Assembly (NCBI GenBank): GCA_937959175.1
Contig: CALGAS010000275.1
Coordinates: forward strand, 1-12,392
Direction of reading: 5' to 3'
Length of the DNA: 12,392 bases
From: an uncultured bacterium
GTDB lineage: Bacteria > Planctomycetota > Planctomycetia > Pirellulales > UBA1268
Below, one piece after another: positions 1 to 7,071 of the stretch (position 1 is the stretch's first letter; each line of letters opens with the position of its first letter). The notes under the pieces were generated by a model. That model was not told the DNA's origin, searched no databases, and worked only from the letters and a program-made list of their open reading frames with translations. A program made the translations under genes and the position numbers.

Positions 1-458
<458 letters not shown>

Positions 459-487
459 GGGGCGAGCCCGAGCCCTGGCGAACGACG

Positions 488-1045
488 TCACGCCCGCTCG
501 GCGAGGGCCTGCTCCAGGTGCTCCGCGATGCCCAGCGGCCCCGCCCAGCGGCGCATGTAGGCCTCGTCGACGTCCGGCTGCCCGAGCAGAACGTCCTCGA
601 TGTCGGCCAGATCCCGCTTCCGGCCCGCGATCAGCTTGAGCAGCACGAGATCCTCGGGGCTGACAAACCAGGCTTCCTGGCTTGCTACCAGGTGCGGCTG
701 CCGGCGGTCCATGAGCGCCCGCTGGTAATCGCTTTCGGCGATGAAGACGTCGATATCGATACTCCGACCCTCCACGAACATGCGAAATTTCACCAGCGGC
801 ATGCCGGCCACGCTGTCGATCCAGCCAGCGGCAAACTGTTCGGGCACGCTGAACCCGGCATCGCGGGCGGCCTCATAGAGATCGGGCAGTCGCTCGCGTT
901 CGATCACGATGGTGAAATCGATGTCATAGGTCGGACGTGGCAGGGCGTAGAGGCGGACGGCCCAGCCTCCCATTACCGCATAGGGCACGGTGAGCCGATC
1001 GAAGAGATCGGCGAACTGGTGCAACAGCGAGACCAGGTCGCTCAT
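488..1045 (-). CDS. Nucleotidyltransferase-fold protein (AbiEii / DUF6036-like), probable member of a toxin-antitoxin-type pair
   Basis: This 185-residue protein has the signature of the DNA polymerase beta-type nucleotidyltransferase fold. A GGWAVRLYALPR segment carries G26-G27, followed by TYDIDF with D41 and D43, and a third acidic pair D97-I-D99 after a beta strand. Near the C-terminus, SPEDLVLLKLIAGRKRDLADIEDV (129-152) matches the Lys/Arg-Asp helix typical of AbiEii and DUF6036-like proteins. The catalytic GG...DxD...D set therefore looks complete, so transfer of a nucleotide to RNA, protein or a small molecule is plausible but unproven. Its ATG overlaps the TGA of the upstream 70-residue ORF (ATGA at 1042-1045). 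No good Shine-Dalgarno is seen, so translational coupling is likely. Similar stand-alone proteins act as toxins (AbiEii) or as antitoxins (MNT of HEPN/MNT); the direction here cannot be decided from the sequence. Confidence 0.82.
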   Translation of the reverse strand: MSDLVSLLHQFADLFDRLTVPYAVMGGWAVRLYALPRPTYDIDFTIVIERERLPDLYEAARDAGFSVPEQFAAGWIDSVAGMPLVKFRMFVEGRSIDIDVFIAESDYQRALMDRRQPHLVASQEAWFVSPEDLVLLKLIAGRKRDLADIEDVLLGQPDVDEAYMRRWAGPLGIAEHLEQALAERA

Positions 1046-1254
1046 GGATCCGATCGGGTGCGGGCCATCGCCACCCGCATGTTGTGGTTGCGAAGGTCGT
1101 TTTCGCGCCGCAGCAGTTCGAATCGCCGCTCGACGACCTCGGGCCGGCCCTGCACCAGATAGGGCAGGTTTTCATCGGTCATCTGCAAGGCCAGTTCCAG
1201 CCGCTGGCCCGGCGTCATCCGGCGATACTCGGCGAGGGTTTCGGGGCTGAGCAT
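1042..1254 (-). CDS. Small conserved-looking helical protein of 70 residues, partner of the nucleotidyltransferase
   Basis: The gene lies directly upstream of the nucleotidyltransferase gene and overlaps it by four bases (ATGA). It starts 9 bp after the stop codon of the symporter gene. The 70-residue product is highly charged and should be mostly alpha-helical: a motif MTPGQRLELALQM (13-25), then PEVVERRFELLRRENDLRNHNM (38-59), which reads as one amphipathic helix. There is no signal peptide or transmembrane segment. I recall similar short proteins next to nucleotidyltransferase genes in planctomycetes, but I know no experimentally assigned function. The coding case rests on the tight overlap, the residue composition and the neighbour. 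The ATG at 1254 is chosen because it gives the longest frame; an internal ATG (M13, 1218) is possible. It may be the cognate antitoxin, toxin or substrate of the partner enzyme, which is inference. Confidence 0.72.
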   Translation of the reverse strand: MLSPETLAEYRRMTPGQRLELALQMTDENLPYLVQGRPEVVERRFELLRRENDLRNHNMRVAMARTRSDP

Positions 1255-1263
1255 GCCCTTATC

Positions 1264-2769
1264 TTACTCCCGCTCGAGCCGTGGCGGTGAGAGGATCTGG
1301 CCGAGAAAATAGCCGGCGATCGCGAAGCCGAGGCCCCAGAAGTCGGAGGGGACGGTCGTGACAGCCGCCATCACGGCCTCCGGCAGCCGGCCGTCGAGGT
1401 GCTCGATCGTGAAAGTCACGAGCCAGGCGGTAAAGCCGGCGAGCATCGAGAGCACGCCCGGCAGCACGCCCCGGGGCCGGCCGTAGATGCCCATCACCAC
1501 CGGCACGAACAGGGCCACCAGCTGGATCGAGAGGGCGACGTCGAGCAGCTCCATCAGCGATGCGCCCCACATCGCCAGCACGATGCCCCCGAGTGAGACG
1601 AGCACCACGCAGAGCCGATCCCGAAGCAGGCCGTTGCCGGCCAGGCCCGGCAGCCGCGAGAGCAGGTTGTGGCCCAGGATTGTGGCCGGGGCGAGTACGG
1701 CGCTCGTCGCCGTGGAGACCACCATCGAGACGACCGCCACGACAAACACGACGAGCATCCCAGTCGAGAGATACTCGCCGGCCAGAAAGCCGACCGGATC
1801 GACGGAGCCGTTTGGATGGGTGATGAGCGAGGCGAGTCCGAGCGTGACCGGCAGCATCCCGAAGGCGAGGTAGAGCACGCCGGCGAGGACGCAGGCCTGC
1901 ATCGCGGTGTTCGGCCCCTTCGCGGCGAACACCCGCTGCTGGAGATCCTGTCCCGGGATGTTGCCAAACAGGCCGGTGGCCCAGGCGCCGAGCCACCCAA
2001 GGAGCACGGCGACCGACAGCTCGGCGGGCACTAGCTGGAGGTGGCCCGGGTGGGTCTCGGCGATGCGGCTGTAAACGACCGCCAGCCCGCGGAGCGGCGC
2101 TCCATCACCGAGCTGTGGATCCGAGAGCGTGGCGGCGGTGAGCACGACGAGACCCACCAGGGCGACGAGGATCTGCACGGTGTCGGTAAGGGTCACCGAC
2201 CACATTCCGCCGACGAGCGTGTAGACGAGCGTGACGGCCGCCACGATGAGGATTCCGCTGGTCAGCGGAATCTCGAAGTAGAGCTCGACGATCCTTGCTA
2301 GGGCGGTGTATTGCAGGGCGATCCAGGAGAAGTAGGCCGGCACCTGGATCAACGCGCCGGTCAGTTCGGCCGCCGAGCCGTATTTCGCCCGGTAGAAGTC
2401 GGCCATCGTGTAGAGTTCCATCTTCCACAGGGGGCGGGCGAAAAAGATCCCCGCGATCACGAGTGTGCCGGCGCAGGCCAGCGGGTCGAGCACGACCCCC
2501 AGAAGTCCTTCCTCGCGGGCCGCCTCGGCCGCGGCGAACATCGTGGCCGCCCCAAACCAGGTGGCGATCAGCGTGCCCCAGGCCAGGAACAGCGGCAGCC
2601 GCCGGCCGGCCACGACGTAGTCGGCCTCGGTCCGGATCCGGCGGCTGGCATATATACTGATCACCAGGAGGAAGGCGACGTAACCTGCCAGTGCCCAGCC
2701 CAACAGCGAGACGGCGCCTGGGGGCAGATCGAGTCGGGGCAGATCGCCTTGGGCGAGAAGCGGCATCAT
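1264..2769 (-). CDS. Sodium:solute symporter family (SSF) transporter
   Basis: A 501-residue integral membrane protein with about 13 hydrophobic segments by eye (roughly 20-40, 60-80, 92-111, 138-160, 170-187, 195-213, 250-270, 291-315, 336-358, 387-405, 411-428, 434-455, 478-494), the usual topology of the SSF. Diagnostic stretches are YVVAGRRLP after the first helix, ATWFGAATMFAAAE in TM2, the family signature around LVGGMWSVTLTDTVQ (185-199), the loop GQDLQQRVFAAK (273-284) and the Ser/Thr-rich VSTATSA (351-357), which sits where the second sodium site is found in this family. It should import an organic solute together with Na+ at the inner membrane; the substrate (sugar, proline, pantothenate or carboxylate) cannot be read from the sequence. 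Two ATG codons at 2769 and 2766 are possible starts, neither with a strong Shine-Dalgarno. The gene is followed after 9 bp by the small ORF and nucleotidyltransferase, so all three may share a transcript. Confidence 0.93.
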   Translation of the reverse strand: MMPLLAQGDLPRLDLPPGAVSLLGWALAGYVAFLLVISIYASRRIRTEADYVVAGRRLPLFLAWGTLIATWFGAATMFAAAEAAREEGLLGVVLDPLACAGTLVIAGIFFARPLWKMELYTMADFYRAKYGSAAELTGALIQVPAYFSWIALQYTALARIVELYFEIPLTSGILIVAAVTLVYTLVGGMWSVTLTDTVQILVALVGLVVLTAATLSDPQLGDGAPLRGLAVVYSRIAETHPGHLQLVPAELSVAVLLGWLGAWATGLFGNIPGQDLQQRVFAAKGPNTAMQACVLAGVLYLAFGMLPVTLGLASLITHPNGSVDPVGFLAGEYLSTGMLVVFVVAVVSMVVSTATSAVLAPATILGHNLLSRLPGLAGNGLLRDRLCVVLVSLGGIVLAMWGASLMELLDVALSIQLVALFVPVVMGIYGRPRGVLPGVLSMLAGFTAWLVTFTIEHLDGRLPEAVMAAVTTVPSDFWGLGFAIAGYFLGQILSPPRLERE

Positions 2770-2930
2770 GCGGCAGTGTCCGGTTGGAAAGAGTGTACGG
2801 TCTGCCGGCCCGGCCGGATTGCCGCGGAGCAGAAGCTGCGGCTGGTGCGAGCCTGGACATCCTCACGCGGGTCGGCTGTTGCCCTATCGGCCGGCGGGGA
2901 GCGTGCATGCGGCTGCTCGCAGTTGTCCGC

Positions 2931-3359
2931 TCACTGGAGCGGGTTGCGCCACCGCAGGCCGGGGAAGCGGGCGAAGTCAGTGTCGTTGCTGTGAAGCTCG
3001 GCCTGGTGCTCGACGGCCAGGGCGGCCAGCTGGGCGTCGGTGGTGAGATTGCCGGCGGTGCCGACGGTGTCGAGAAACCCAAGAAACAACTCAGCGAACC
3101 GTCGCCCCGGCTGGATGACCGTGACGCTCGGGGCATCAAGCCAGGCTCGGACCCGCCGCGTCGCCTCTGGCGGCGTCAGCGGCCGCTCGAGCAGCCGCGG
3201 ATGGGTCATGAGCCGGATGAACCCGGCAGCGGTGACCCACGGCAGGCCGACCGGCACCGAGGCGTTCACAGCCTCTTCCCACCAATCGCGGGCCTGGTCG
3301 TGCCGCGGGTCGGCGGCGTTGTAGGCATAGACCAGCAGGTTGACGTCGGGGAGAATCAC
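2931..3359 (-). CDS. vapC: VapC-type PIN-domain toxin (predicted ribonuclease)
   Basis: A 142-residue PIN domain. The first acidic residue is D5 in the ILPDVNLLVYAY strand; the others are D108 in GNLTTDAQLAALA and D126/D128 in SNDTDFARFPGLRW. The ending RFPGLRWRNPL is typical of the VapC subfamily often called the M. tuberculosis-type PIN family. The second acidic residue of classical PIN nucleases (a Glu near position 45) is absent: the segment reads WVTAAGFIRLMTHP. From memory, other members of this subfamily also lack it. VapC toxins cleave RNA, usually tRNA or rRNA, using Mg2+ when not bound by VapB. The start is GTG at 3359, whose first bases overlap the TGA of the upstream antitoxin gene (GTGA), so translation is probably coupled. 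There is no clear Shine-Dalgarno. Confidence 0.9.
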   Translation of the reverse strand: MILPDVNLLVYAYNAADPRHDQARDWWEEAVNASVPVGLPWVTAAGFIRLMTHPRLLERPLTPPEATRRVRAWLDAPSVTVIQPGRRFAELFLGFLDTVGTAGNLTTDAQLAALAVEHQAELHSNDTDFARFPGLRWRNPLQ

Positions 3360-3616
3360 TGCTGCCGGAGCCGCCGCCCGGCCGCCTCCATCTCCAACTC
3401 GTCGATCAGTTGATTGAGTTTGGCGGTATCGATCCCGGGCTGGTAAGCGGAGTGGTGGGGCTCGACCTTGAACCGCCGCCGGGGCGATACCGGCGTGATC
3501 CCGAATCCCACCCGCAGCCGCTCGTTGATCACGTCCTTGAGCGTCCGCCGGCCCGAGGCCAACTCCTGCCGGATGCGTTCGGCGACGTCACTGTCGAGCG
3601 TGAGGGTGGTTCGCAT
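3356..3616 (-). CDS. vapB: VapB-type ribbon-helix-helix antitoxin
   Basis: An 86-residue protein with a two-part architecture. The N-terminal half, MRTTLTLDSDVAERIRQELA then TLKDVINERLRVGF, is a ribbon-helix-helix DNA-binding unit: a beta strand at 2-7 and helices near 9-20 and 24-38. The C-terminal part (FKVEPHHSAYQPGIDTAKLNQLIDELE, 49-75) matches the toxin-neutralising tail seen in VapB partners of PIN toxins of this subfamily. The stop TGA overlaps the GTG start of vapC. The start at 3616 is chosen from homology of the MRTTLTLD beginning; an in-frame ATG at 3631 would add MHDDS. Neither start has a visible Shine-Dalgarno, so a leaderless or very short-leader transcript is possible. The gene is easy to miss because its frame stays open far upstream, antisense to the DUF1553 gene. 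Antitoxin and toxin should jointly repress their own promoter, as is usual for VapBC. Confidence 0.88.
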   Translation of the reverse strand: MRTTLTLDSDVAERIRQELASGRRTLKDVINERLRVGFGITPVSPRRRFKVEPHHSAYQPGIDTAKLNQLIDELEMEAAGRRLRQQ

Positions 3617-3626
3617 AGAGTCATCA

Positions 3627-3661
3627 TGCATCAAAAAATATTGATGTGCAAGCATCAAAAA
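3627..3661 (-). promoter_or_regulatory. Probable VapBC operator/promoter: AT-rich dyad with a direct repeat
   Basis: In very GC-rich surroundings there is a short AT-rich block at the start of vapB. It contains an inverted repeat CATCAA (3629-3634) / TTGATG (3641-3646) separated by six A/T bases, bounded on both sides by TGCA. It also holds a 10-bp direct repeat GCATCAAAAA at 3628-3637 and 3652-3661, 24 bp apart. Ribbon-helix-helix antitoxins bind such short repeats, and most VapBC complexes autoregulate. A -10-like TATTTT lies inside the dyad on the minus strand, but I cannot define a convincing -35. Assignment as the operator is inference from position and symmetry. Confidence 0.5.
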
Positions 3662-3731
3662 CCTGGAGAGGTCTCGGGCGGGCCAATGGTTGCGTATCCC
3701 GCATTCCACATGGGAAAATGGCCAATTTTTC

Positions 3732-3760
3732 TTGTCGATCCGAACTGAAGAGGCGATAGT
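3732..3760 (+). promoter_or_regulatory. Candidate sigma-70-like promoter for the DUF1553/DUF1501 operon
   Basis: TTGTCG at 3732-3737 and GATAGT at 3755-3760 each match four of six positions of the -35 and -10 consensus and are separated by 17 bp. This would start transcription near 3767 and give a leader of about 150 nt. It is the best match I found in the gap, but planctomycete promoters are poorly described and the match is modest. Confidence 0.3.
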
Positions 3761-3864
3761 AAGGGAAGTGGATAGCCCCCGCCCGCTGATTGAGCAGCGG
3801 CCGCCACTCACTTGAGAGAGTCCGTCCATCCCGCCGATCGGCCGCCCGCTTCTGTGGCGGCCCG

Positions 3865-3888
3865 CGGCCCGGGGCATTGCCCGGGCCG
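3865..3888 (+). promoter_or_regulatory. GC-rich hairpin in the predicted leader of the DUF1553 gene
   Basis: A perfect 9-bp stem (CGGCCCGGG at 3865-3873 with CCCGGGCCG at 3880-3888) encloses a six-base loop GCATTG. It ends 16 bases before the GAGGAA ribosome binding site at 3905-3910. There is no T tract, so it is not an ordinary terminator. It could affect mRNA stability or translation of the large gene; function is inference. Confidence 0.4.
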
Positions 3889-3919
3889 GCGACGCGGGTG
3901 ACCCGAGGAAATGATTCCC

Positions 3920-6900
3920 ATGGGTTGCTGCGTCCTCGTTCGTCGTCTCCTCGCCATACTGCCGGTCGGCCTGCTCGCGGTCATGGCAGCCGACGTTGCC
4001 GCCAGTGAGCCGGCGATCCGGTTCGATCGCGATATCCGGCCGATCCTCTCGGAAAACTGCTACGCCTGTCACGGGCCGGGTGAGCAAGAGGCTGGCCTGC
4101 GGCTCGACAGCTTCGAGGCCGCCTCGGCCGAACTCGACAGCGGTGCGAGGGCGATCGTGGCCGGTGACGCGACGGCCAGCGAGATGCTCGCCCGGATCAT
4201 CGAAACCGATCCTGACGTGGTGATGCCGCCGCCGCACACCAACAAGACGCTCACGCCCGAACAGAAGGATCTGCTGGCACAGTGGATCGCCGCCGGGGCT
4301 CCCTACGAGCAGCACTGGTCGTTCCGCCCGATCGTGCGGCCGGAGGTTCCGGCGGTCGCCGACCCGGCTGTGAGCAATCCGATCGATCGGTTCCTCGAGG
4401 CCCGGCTGGCGGCAGAGAAACTCCCGGTCAATCCTGAGGCCGACCGGCCCACGCTCCTGCGGCGGCTTTCCTTCGCGCTCACCGGCCTGCCGCCAACGCC
4501 GGCCGAGGTCGATGCCTTCGTGGCCGATACCTCGCCGGACGCCTACGAGCAGCAGGTCGAGCGGCTTATCCAAAGCCCGCACCATGGCGAGGAGATGGCC
4601 CGTCACTGGCTCGACGCGGCCCGCTATGCCGACACCCACGGCCTCCACCTCGACAACGAGCGGCAGATGTGGGCCTACCGCGACTGGGTTGTGACGGCCT
4701 TCAACGACAACCTCCCCTTCGACCAGTTCACGATCTGGCAGCTCGCCGGCGACCTGCTGCCGGATGCGACGCTCGAGCAGAAGGTGGCCACCGGCTTCTC
4801 GCGGTGCAACGTGACGACGAGCGAAGGAGGCTCGATCAACGACGAACTGCTGTTTCGCTACGCGGTCGACCGCACGGCCACGATGACCAACGCCTTCATG
4901 GGCCTCACCGGCCAGTGCGCCGTCTGCCACTCCCACAAATTCGATCCGATCTCGCACAAGGAGTTCTACTCCCTCTACGCCTTTTTCAACTCTGCCGCCG
5001 ACCCCGGCTTCGATGGCAACAAGATCGACACCCCGCCGGTGATCAAGGTGCCCTCGGCCGAGCAGGAAAAGCAGGTGACGGAGCTCGATGCCGCCCGGCC
5101 GGGGCTCGAGAAGTCGCTGGCCGACGCCGTCGCGGCCGTCGAATACGTCGACCCGGCCACGCTCGACCCCCGCCCCGAGCCCGAGCGGCTCGAGACCGTC
5201 TGGCTTGACGACGAGTTTCCGCCGGGGGCGGCCGTGAAAAGCAGCGGCAAGGGCTCGCACCCGACTGCCTGGGTCACCGGTGACGCGGCCGCGGGCGTGC
5301 TCGCGGGGCAGCGGAGCCTTGAGCGGACGGCTTCGGGCATGGGCCAGGACTATTACGAAAGCGGCGCGGCCGAGATCGTCGTCCGAGCCGACGAGGAAAT
5401 CTTCGTCCACGTCTGGCTCGATCCGGCTGCTCCGCCCAAGAGCGTGATGATCCAGTTCAACACCGGGGAGTGGAAGCACCGGGCGGTCTGGGGCGAGCCG
5501 AACGCGATCCCCTGGGGCGAACTCGGCAAGCCATCGCGACACCACGCCGGCCCGCTGCCGGAACTGGGGAAGTGGGTGCGGCTGGCGGTGCCGGCGGAGG
5601 CGATGGGCCTCAGGGCCGGGATGAAGATCAAGGGCTTTGCGCTGACGCAGTTTGACGGGCACGTCCGCTGGGATCTGGTCGGGGGCGTGAGCGTGAACGA
5701 TCCGGCGACCGATCCGACCCGCTCGCTTGCCGCCTGGTGGCAGGCCCGCGTCGGCAAGGACAAGCTCGACGACGTGCCCGGGGGTCTCCGCGGCCTGGTC
5801 AAGGCCGGCCCGGAGAAGACGACCAAGCCCGAGGACGTCGAGCGGATTCGCCGTCACTGGCTCTCGACCGTGTGGGCCGCCAAGCCCGGGCCGCTCACGG
5901 CCGCGGTTGCCGCCCTCGAGGCCAACGGCCGGGCCAAGGCAGAGCTCGACAAGCAGATCCCGCTCACATTCATCTTCACCGACAAGCCGAAGATGCGGGA
6001 CAGCTTCGTGATGGAGCGGGGCGCCTACGACAGCCCGGGCGAGAAGGTGGAGCGGGGCACGCCCGCTTTTCTCCCGCCGCTGGCCGTCGCCGATGGCGAG
6101 GTGCCCGACCGGCTCGACCTGGCGAACTGGCTCGTTTCGGCCGACCACCCGCTCACGCCCCGCGTGGCGGCCAACCGGCTCTGGCAACAGTTCTTTGGCG
6201 TCGGTCTCGTCAAGACGAGCGAAGACTTCGGCCTCCAGGGCGAGCCGCCGGCCCATCCGGAGCTGCTCGACTGGCTGGCGGCCGAATATCGCGAGTGCGG
6301 CTGGGACACCCGGCAGATGGTGCGGCTGCTCGTGACCAGCCGGGCCTTCCGCCGGGCGAGCGAGGCCAGGCCTGAGCAACTTGCGGCCGACCCCGAGAAC
6401 CGGCTGCTGGCCCGTGGCCCGCGGATTCGGCTTGCCGCCGAGCAGATCCGCGACAACGCCCTGGCGGTCTCCGGGCTGCTCGTCCGCACGCTCGGCGGCA
6501 AGGGGGTGAAGCCCTATCAGCCGCCCAACATCTGGGAGCCGGTCGGCTTTGGCAGTTCGAACACGCGGTTTTACAAGCAGGACTCTGGCGAGGCGCTCTA
6601 CCGCCGCACGCTCTACACATTTTTCAAGCGGACAGCCCCGCATCCGGCGCTTGCCAACTTCGACGCCCCCAATCGGGAGCAGTTCTGCAGCCGCCGCGAG
6701 CGGAGCAACACGCCGCTCCAGGCCCTCCAACTGATGAACGACATCCAGCACGTCGAGGCTGCCCGAGCCCTCGCCGCGCGGACGCTCACCGAGGCCGACG
6801 CCGAGGATGCCGCCCGGATCGAGTGGCTCTATCGGACGGTTCTGGCCCGCTCGCCGTCGGCCGAGGAGGCGGCGATCGTGGCCGAGGTGGTTGCCGGCAA

Positions 6901-7057
6901 CCGGGCCCGCTATGAGGCCGACCCCGAGGCGGCCGGGCAGGCGATTGCCCACGGCGAGTCTCGACCGCCGGCCGGGCTGGCCCCCCGAGAACTCGCCGCC
7001 TGGACGCTCGTGGCCAACATGATGCTCAACCTCGACGAGACGATCACCCGCAACTGA
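3920..7057 (+). CDS. Secreted PSCyt1 / DUF1549 / DUF1553 multidomain protein with cytochrome c-like motif
   Basis: A 1045-residue exported protein typical of planctomycetes. An N-terminal signal sequence (RRLLAILPVGLLAVMAADVAAS) is followed by the planctomycete cytochrome c domain (PSCyt1) with a CYACH haem motif (C47, C50, H51) and an MPPP stretch (102-105) that may hold the axial Met. DUF1549 follows (about 150-360) and contains a second CxxCH, CAVCHSHKFDP (333-343). Residues about 427-595, starting at VWLDDEFPPGA, look like a beta-sandwich (LamG or carbohydrate-binding-like) insert. DUF1553 (about 730-940) begins RLDLANWLVSADHPLTPRV and ends near QALQLMNDIQHVEAAR. The start at 3920 is preferred because GAGGAA (3905-3910) stands nine bases before it and directly abuts the ATG at 3911. 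The gene is followed after 14 bp by the DUF1501 gene, its usual partner. A role in envelope-located redox or polysaccharide chemistry is often supposed, but no activity is known to me. Confidence 0.95.
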   Translation: MGCCVLVRRLLAILPVGLLAVMAADVAASEPAIRFDRDIRPILSENCYACHGPGEQEAGLRLDSFEAASAELDSGARAIVAGDATASEMLARIIETDPDVVMPPPHTNKTLTPEQKDLLAQWIAAGAPYEQHWSFRPIVRPEVPAVADPAVSNPIDRFLEARLAAEKLPVNPEADRPTLLRRLSFALTGLPPTPAEVDAFVADTSPDAYEQQVERLIQSPHHGEEMARHWLDAARYADTHGLHLDNERQMWAYRDWVVTAFNDNLPFDQFTIWQLAGDLLPDATLEQKVATGFSRCNVTTSEGGSINDELLFRYAVDRTATMTNAFMGLTGQCAVCHSHKFDPISHKEFYSLYAFFNSAADPGFDGNKIDTPPVIKVPSAEQEKQVTELDAARPGLEKSLADAVAAVEYVDPATLDPRPEPERLETVWLDDEFPPGAAVKSSGKGSHPTAWVTGDAAAGVLAGQRSLERTASGMGQDYYESGAAEIVVRADEEIFVHVWLDPAAPPKSVMIQFNTGEWKHRAVWGEPNAIPWGELGKPSRHHAGPLPELGKWVRLAVPAEAMGLRAGMKIKGFALTQFDGHVRWDLVGGVSVNDPATDPTRSLAAWWQARVGKDKLDDVPGGLRGLVKAGPEKTTKPEDVERIRRHWLSTVWAAKPGPLTAAVAALEANGRAKAELDKQIPLTFIFTDKPKMRDSFVMERGAYDSPGEKVERGTPAFLPPLAVADGEVPDRLDLANWLVSADHPLTPRVAANRLWQQFFGVGLVKTSEDFGLQGEPPAHPELLDWLAAEYRECGWDTRQMVRLLVTSRAFRRASEARPEQLAADPENRLLARGPRIRLAAEQIRDNALAVSGLLVRTLGGKGVKPYQPPNIWEPVGFGSSNTRFYKQDSGEALYRRTLYTFFKRTAPHPALANFDAPNREQFCSRRERSNTPLQALQLMNDIQHVEAARALAARTLTEADAEDAARIEWLYRTVLARSPSAEEAAIVAEVVAGNRARYEADPEAAGQAIAHGESRPPAGLAPRELAAWTLVANMMLNLDETITRN

Positions 7058-7071
7058 CCGGAGCGATGGCG

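Larger units (their letters stand above)
3617..3919. other. Divergent intergenic region between vapBC and the DUF1553/DUF1501 operon
   Basis: About 300 bp without a supported gene. The vapB side (to ~3735) is unusually AT-rich and holds the operator-like repeats. The DUF1553 side is GC-rich and holds a candidate forward promoter and a stable hairpin just before the ribosome binding site. Short ORFs here have no recognisable product. The region should contain divergent promoters for the two operons. Confidence 0.7.

Noticed and set aside
1042..1254. R-x6-H (R50 to H57) in the 70-residue protein as a HEPN RNase motif
   Set aside because: The protein is too short for a HEPN domain, and I recall relatives with Arg in place of the His, so the match is probably accidental.
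1259..3139. Minus-strand frames (245 and 344 codons) overlapping the symporter in another frame
   Set aside because: Arg/Ala/Pro-rich shadows of a clear symporter gene on the same strand.
2931..3359. VapC as an inactivated toxin because the second acidic residue is missing
   Set aside because: From memory, this PIN subfamily commonly lacks that residue (GF.R instead), and D5, D108, D126 and D128 are present.
3617..6952. Very long minus-strand open frame (with its tail, 1198 codons) antisense to the DUF1553 gene
   Set aside because: The plus strand encodes a well-recognised protein throughout. The antisense frame is rich in Arg, Gly, Pro, Val and His with no domain, as expected from high GC third positions. 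Only its last 86 codons (vapB) are real.
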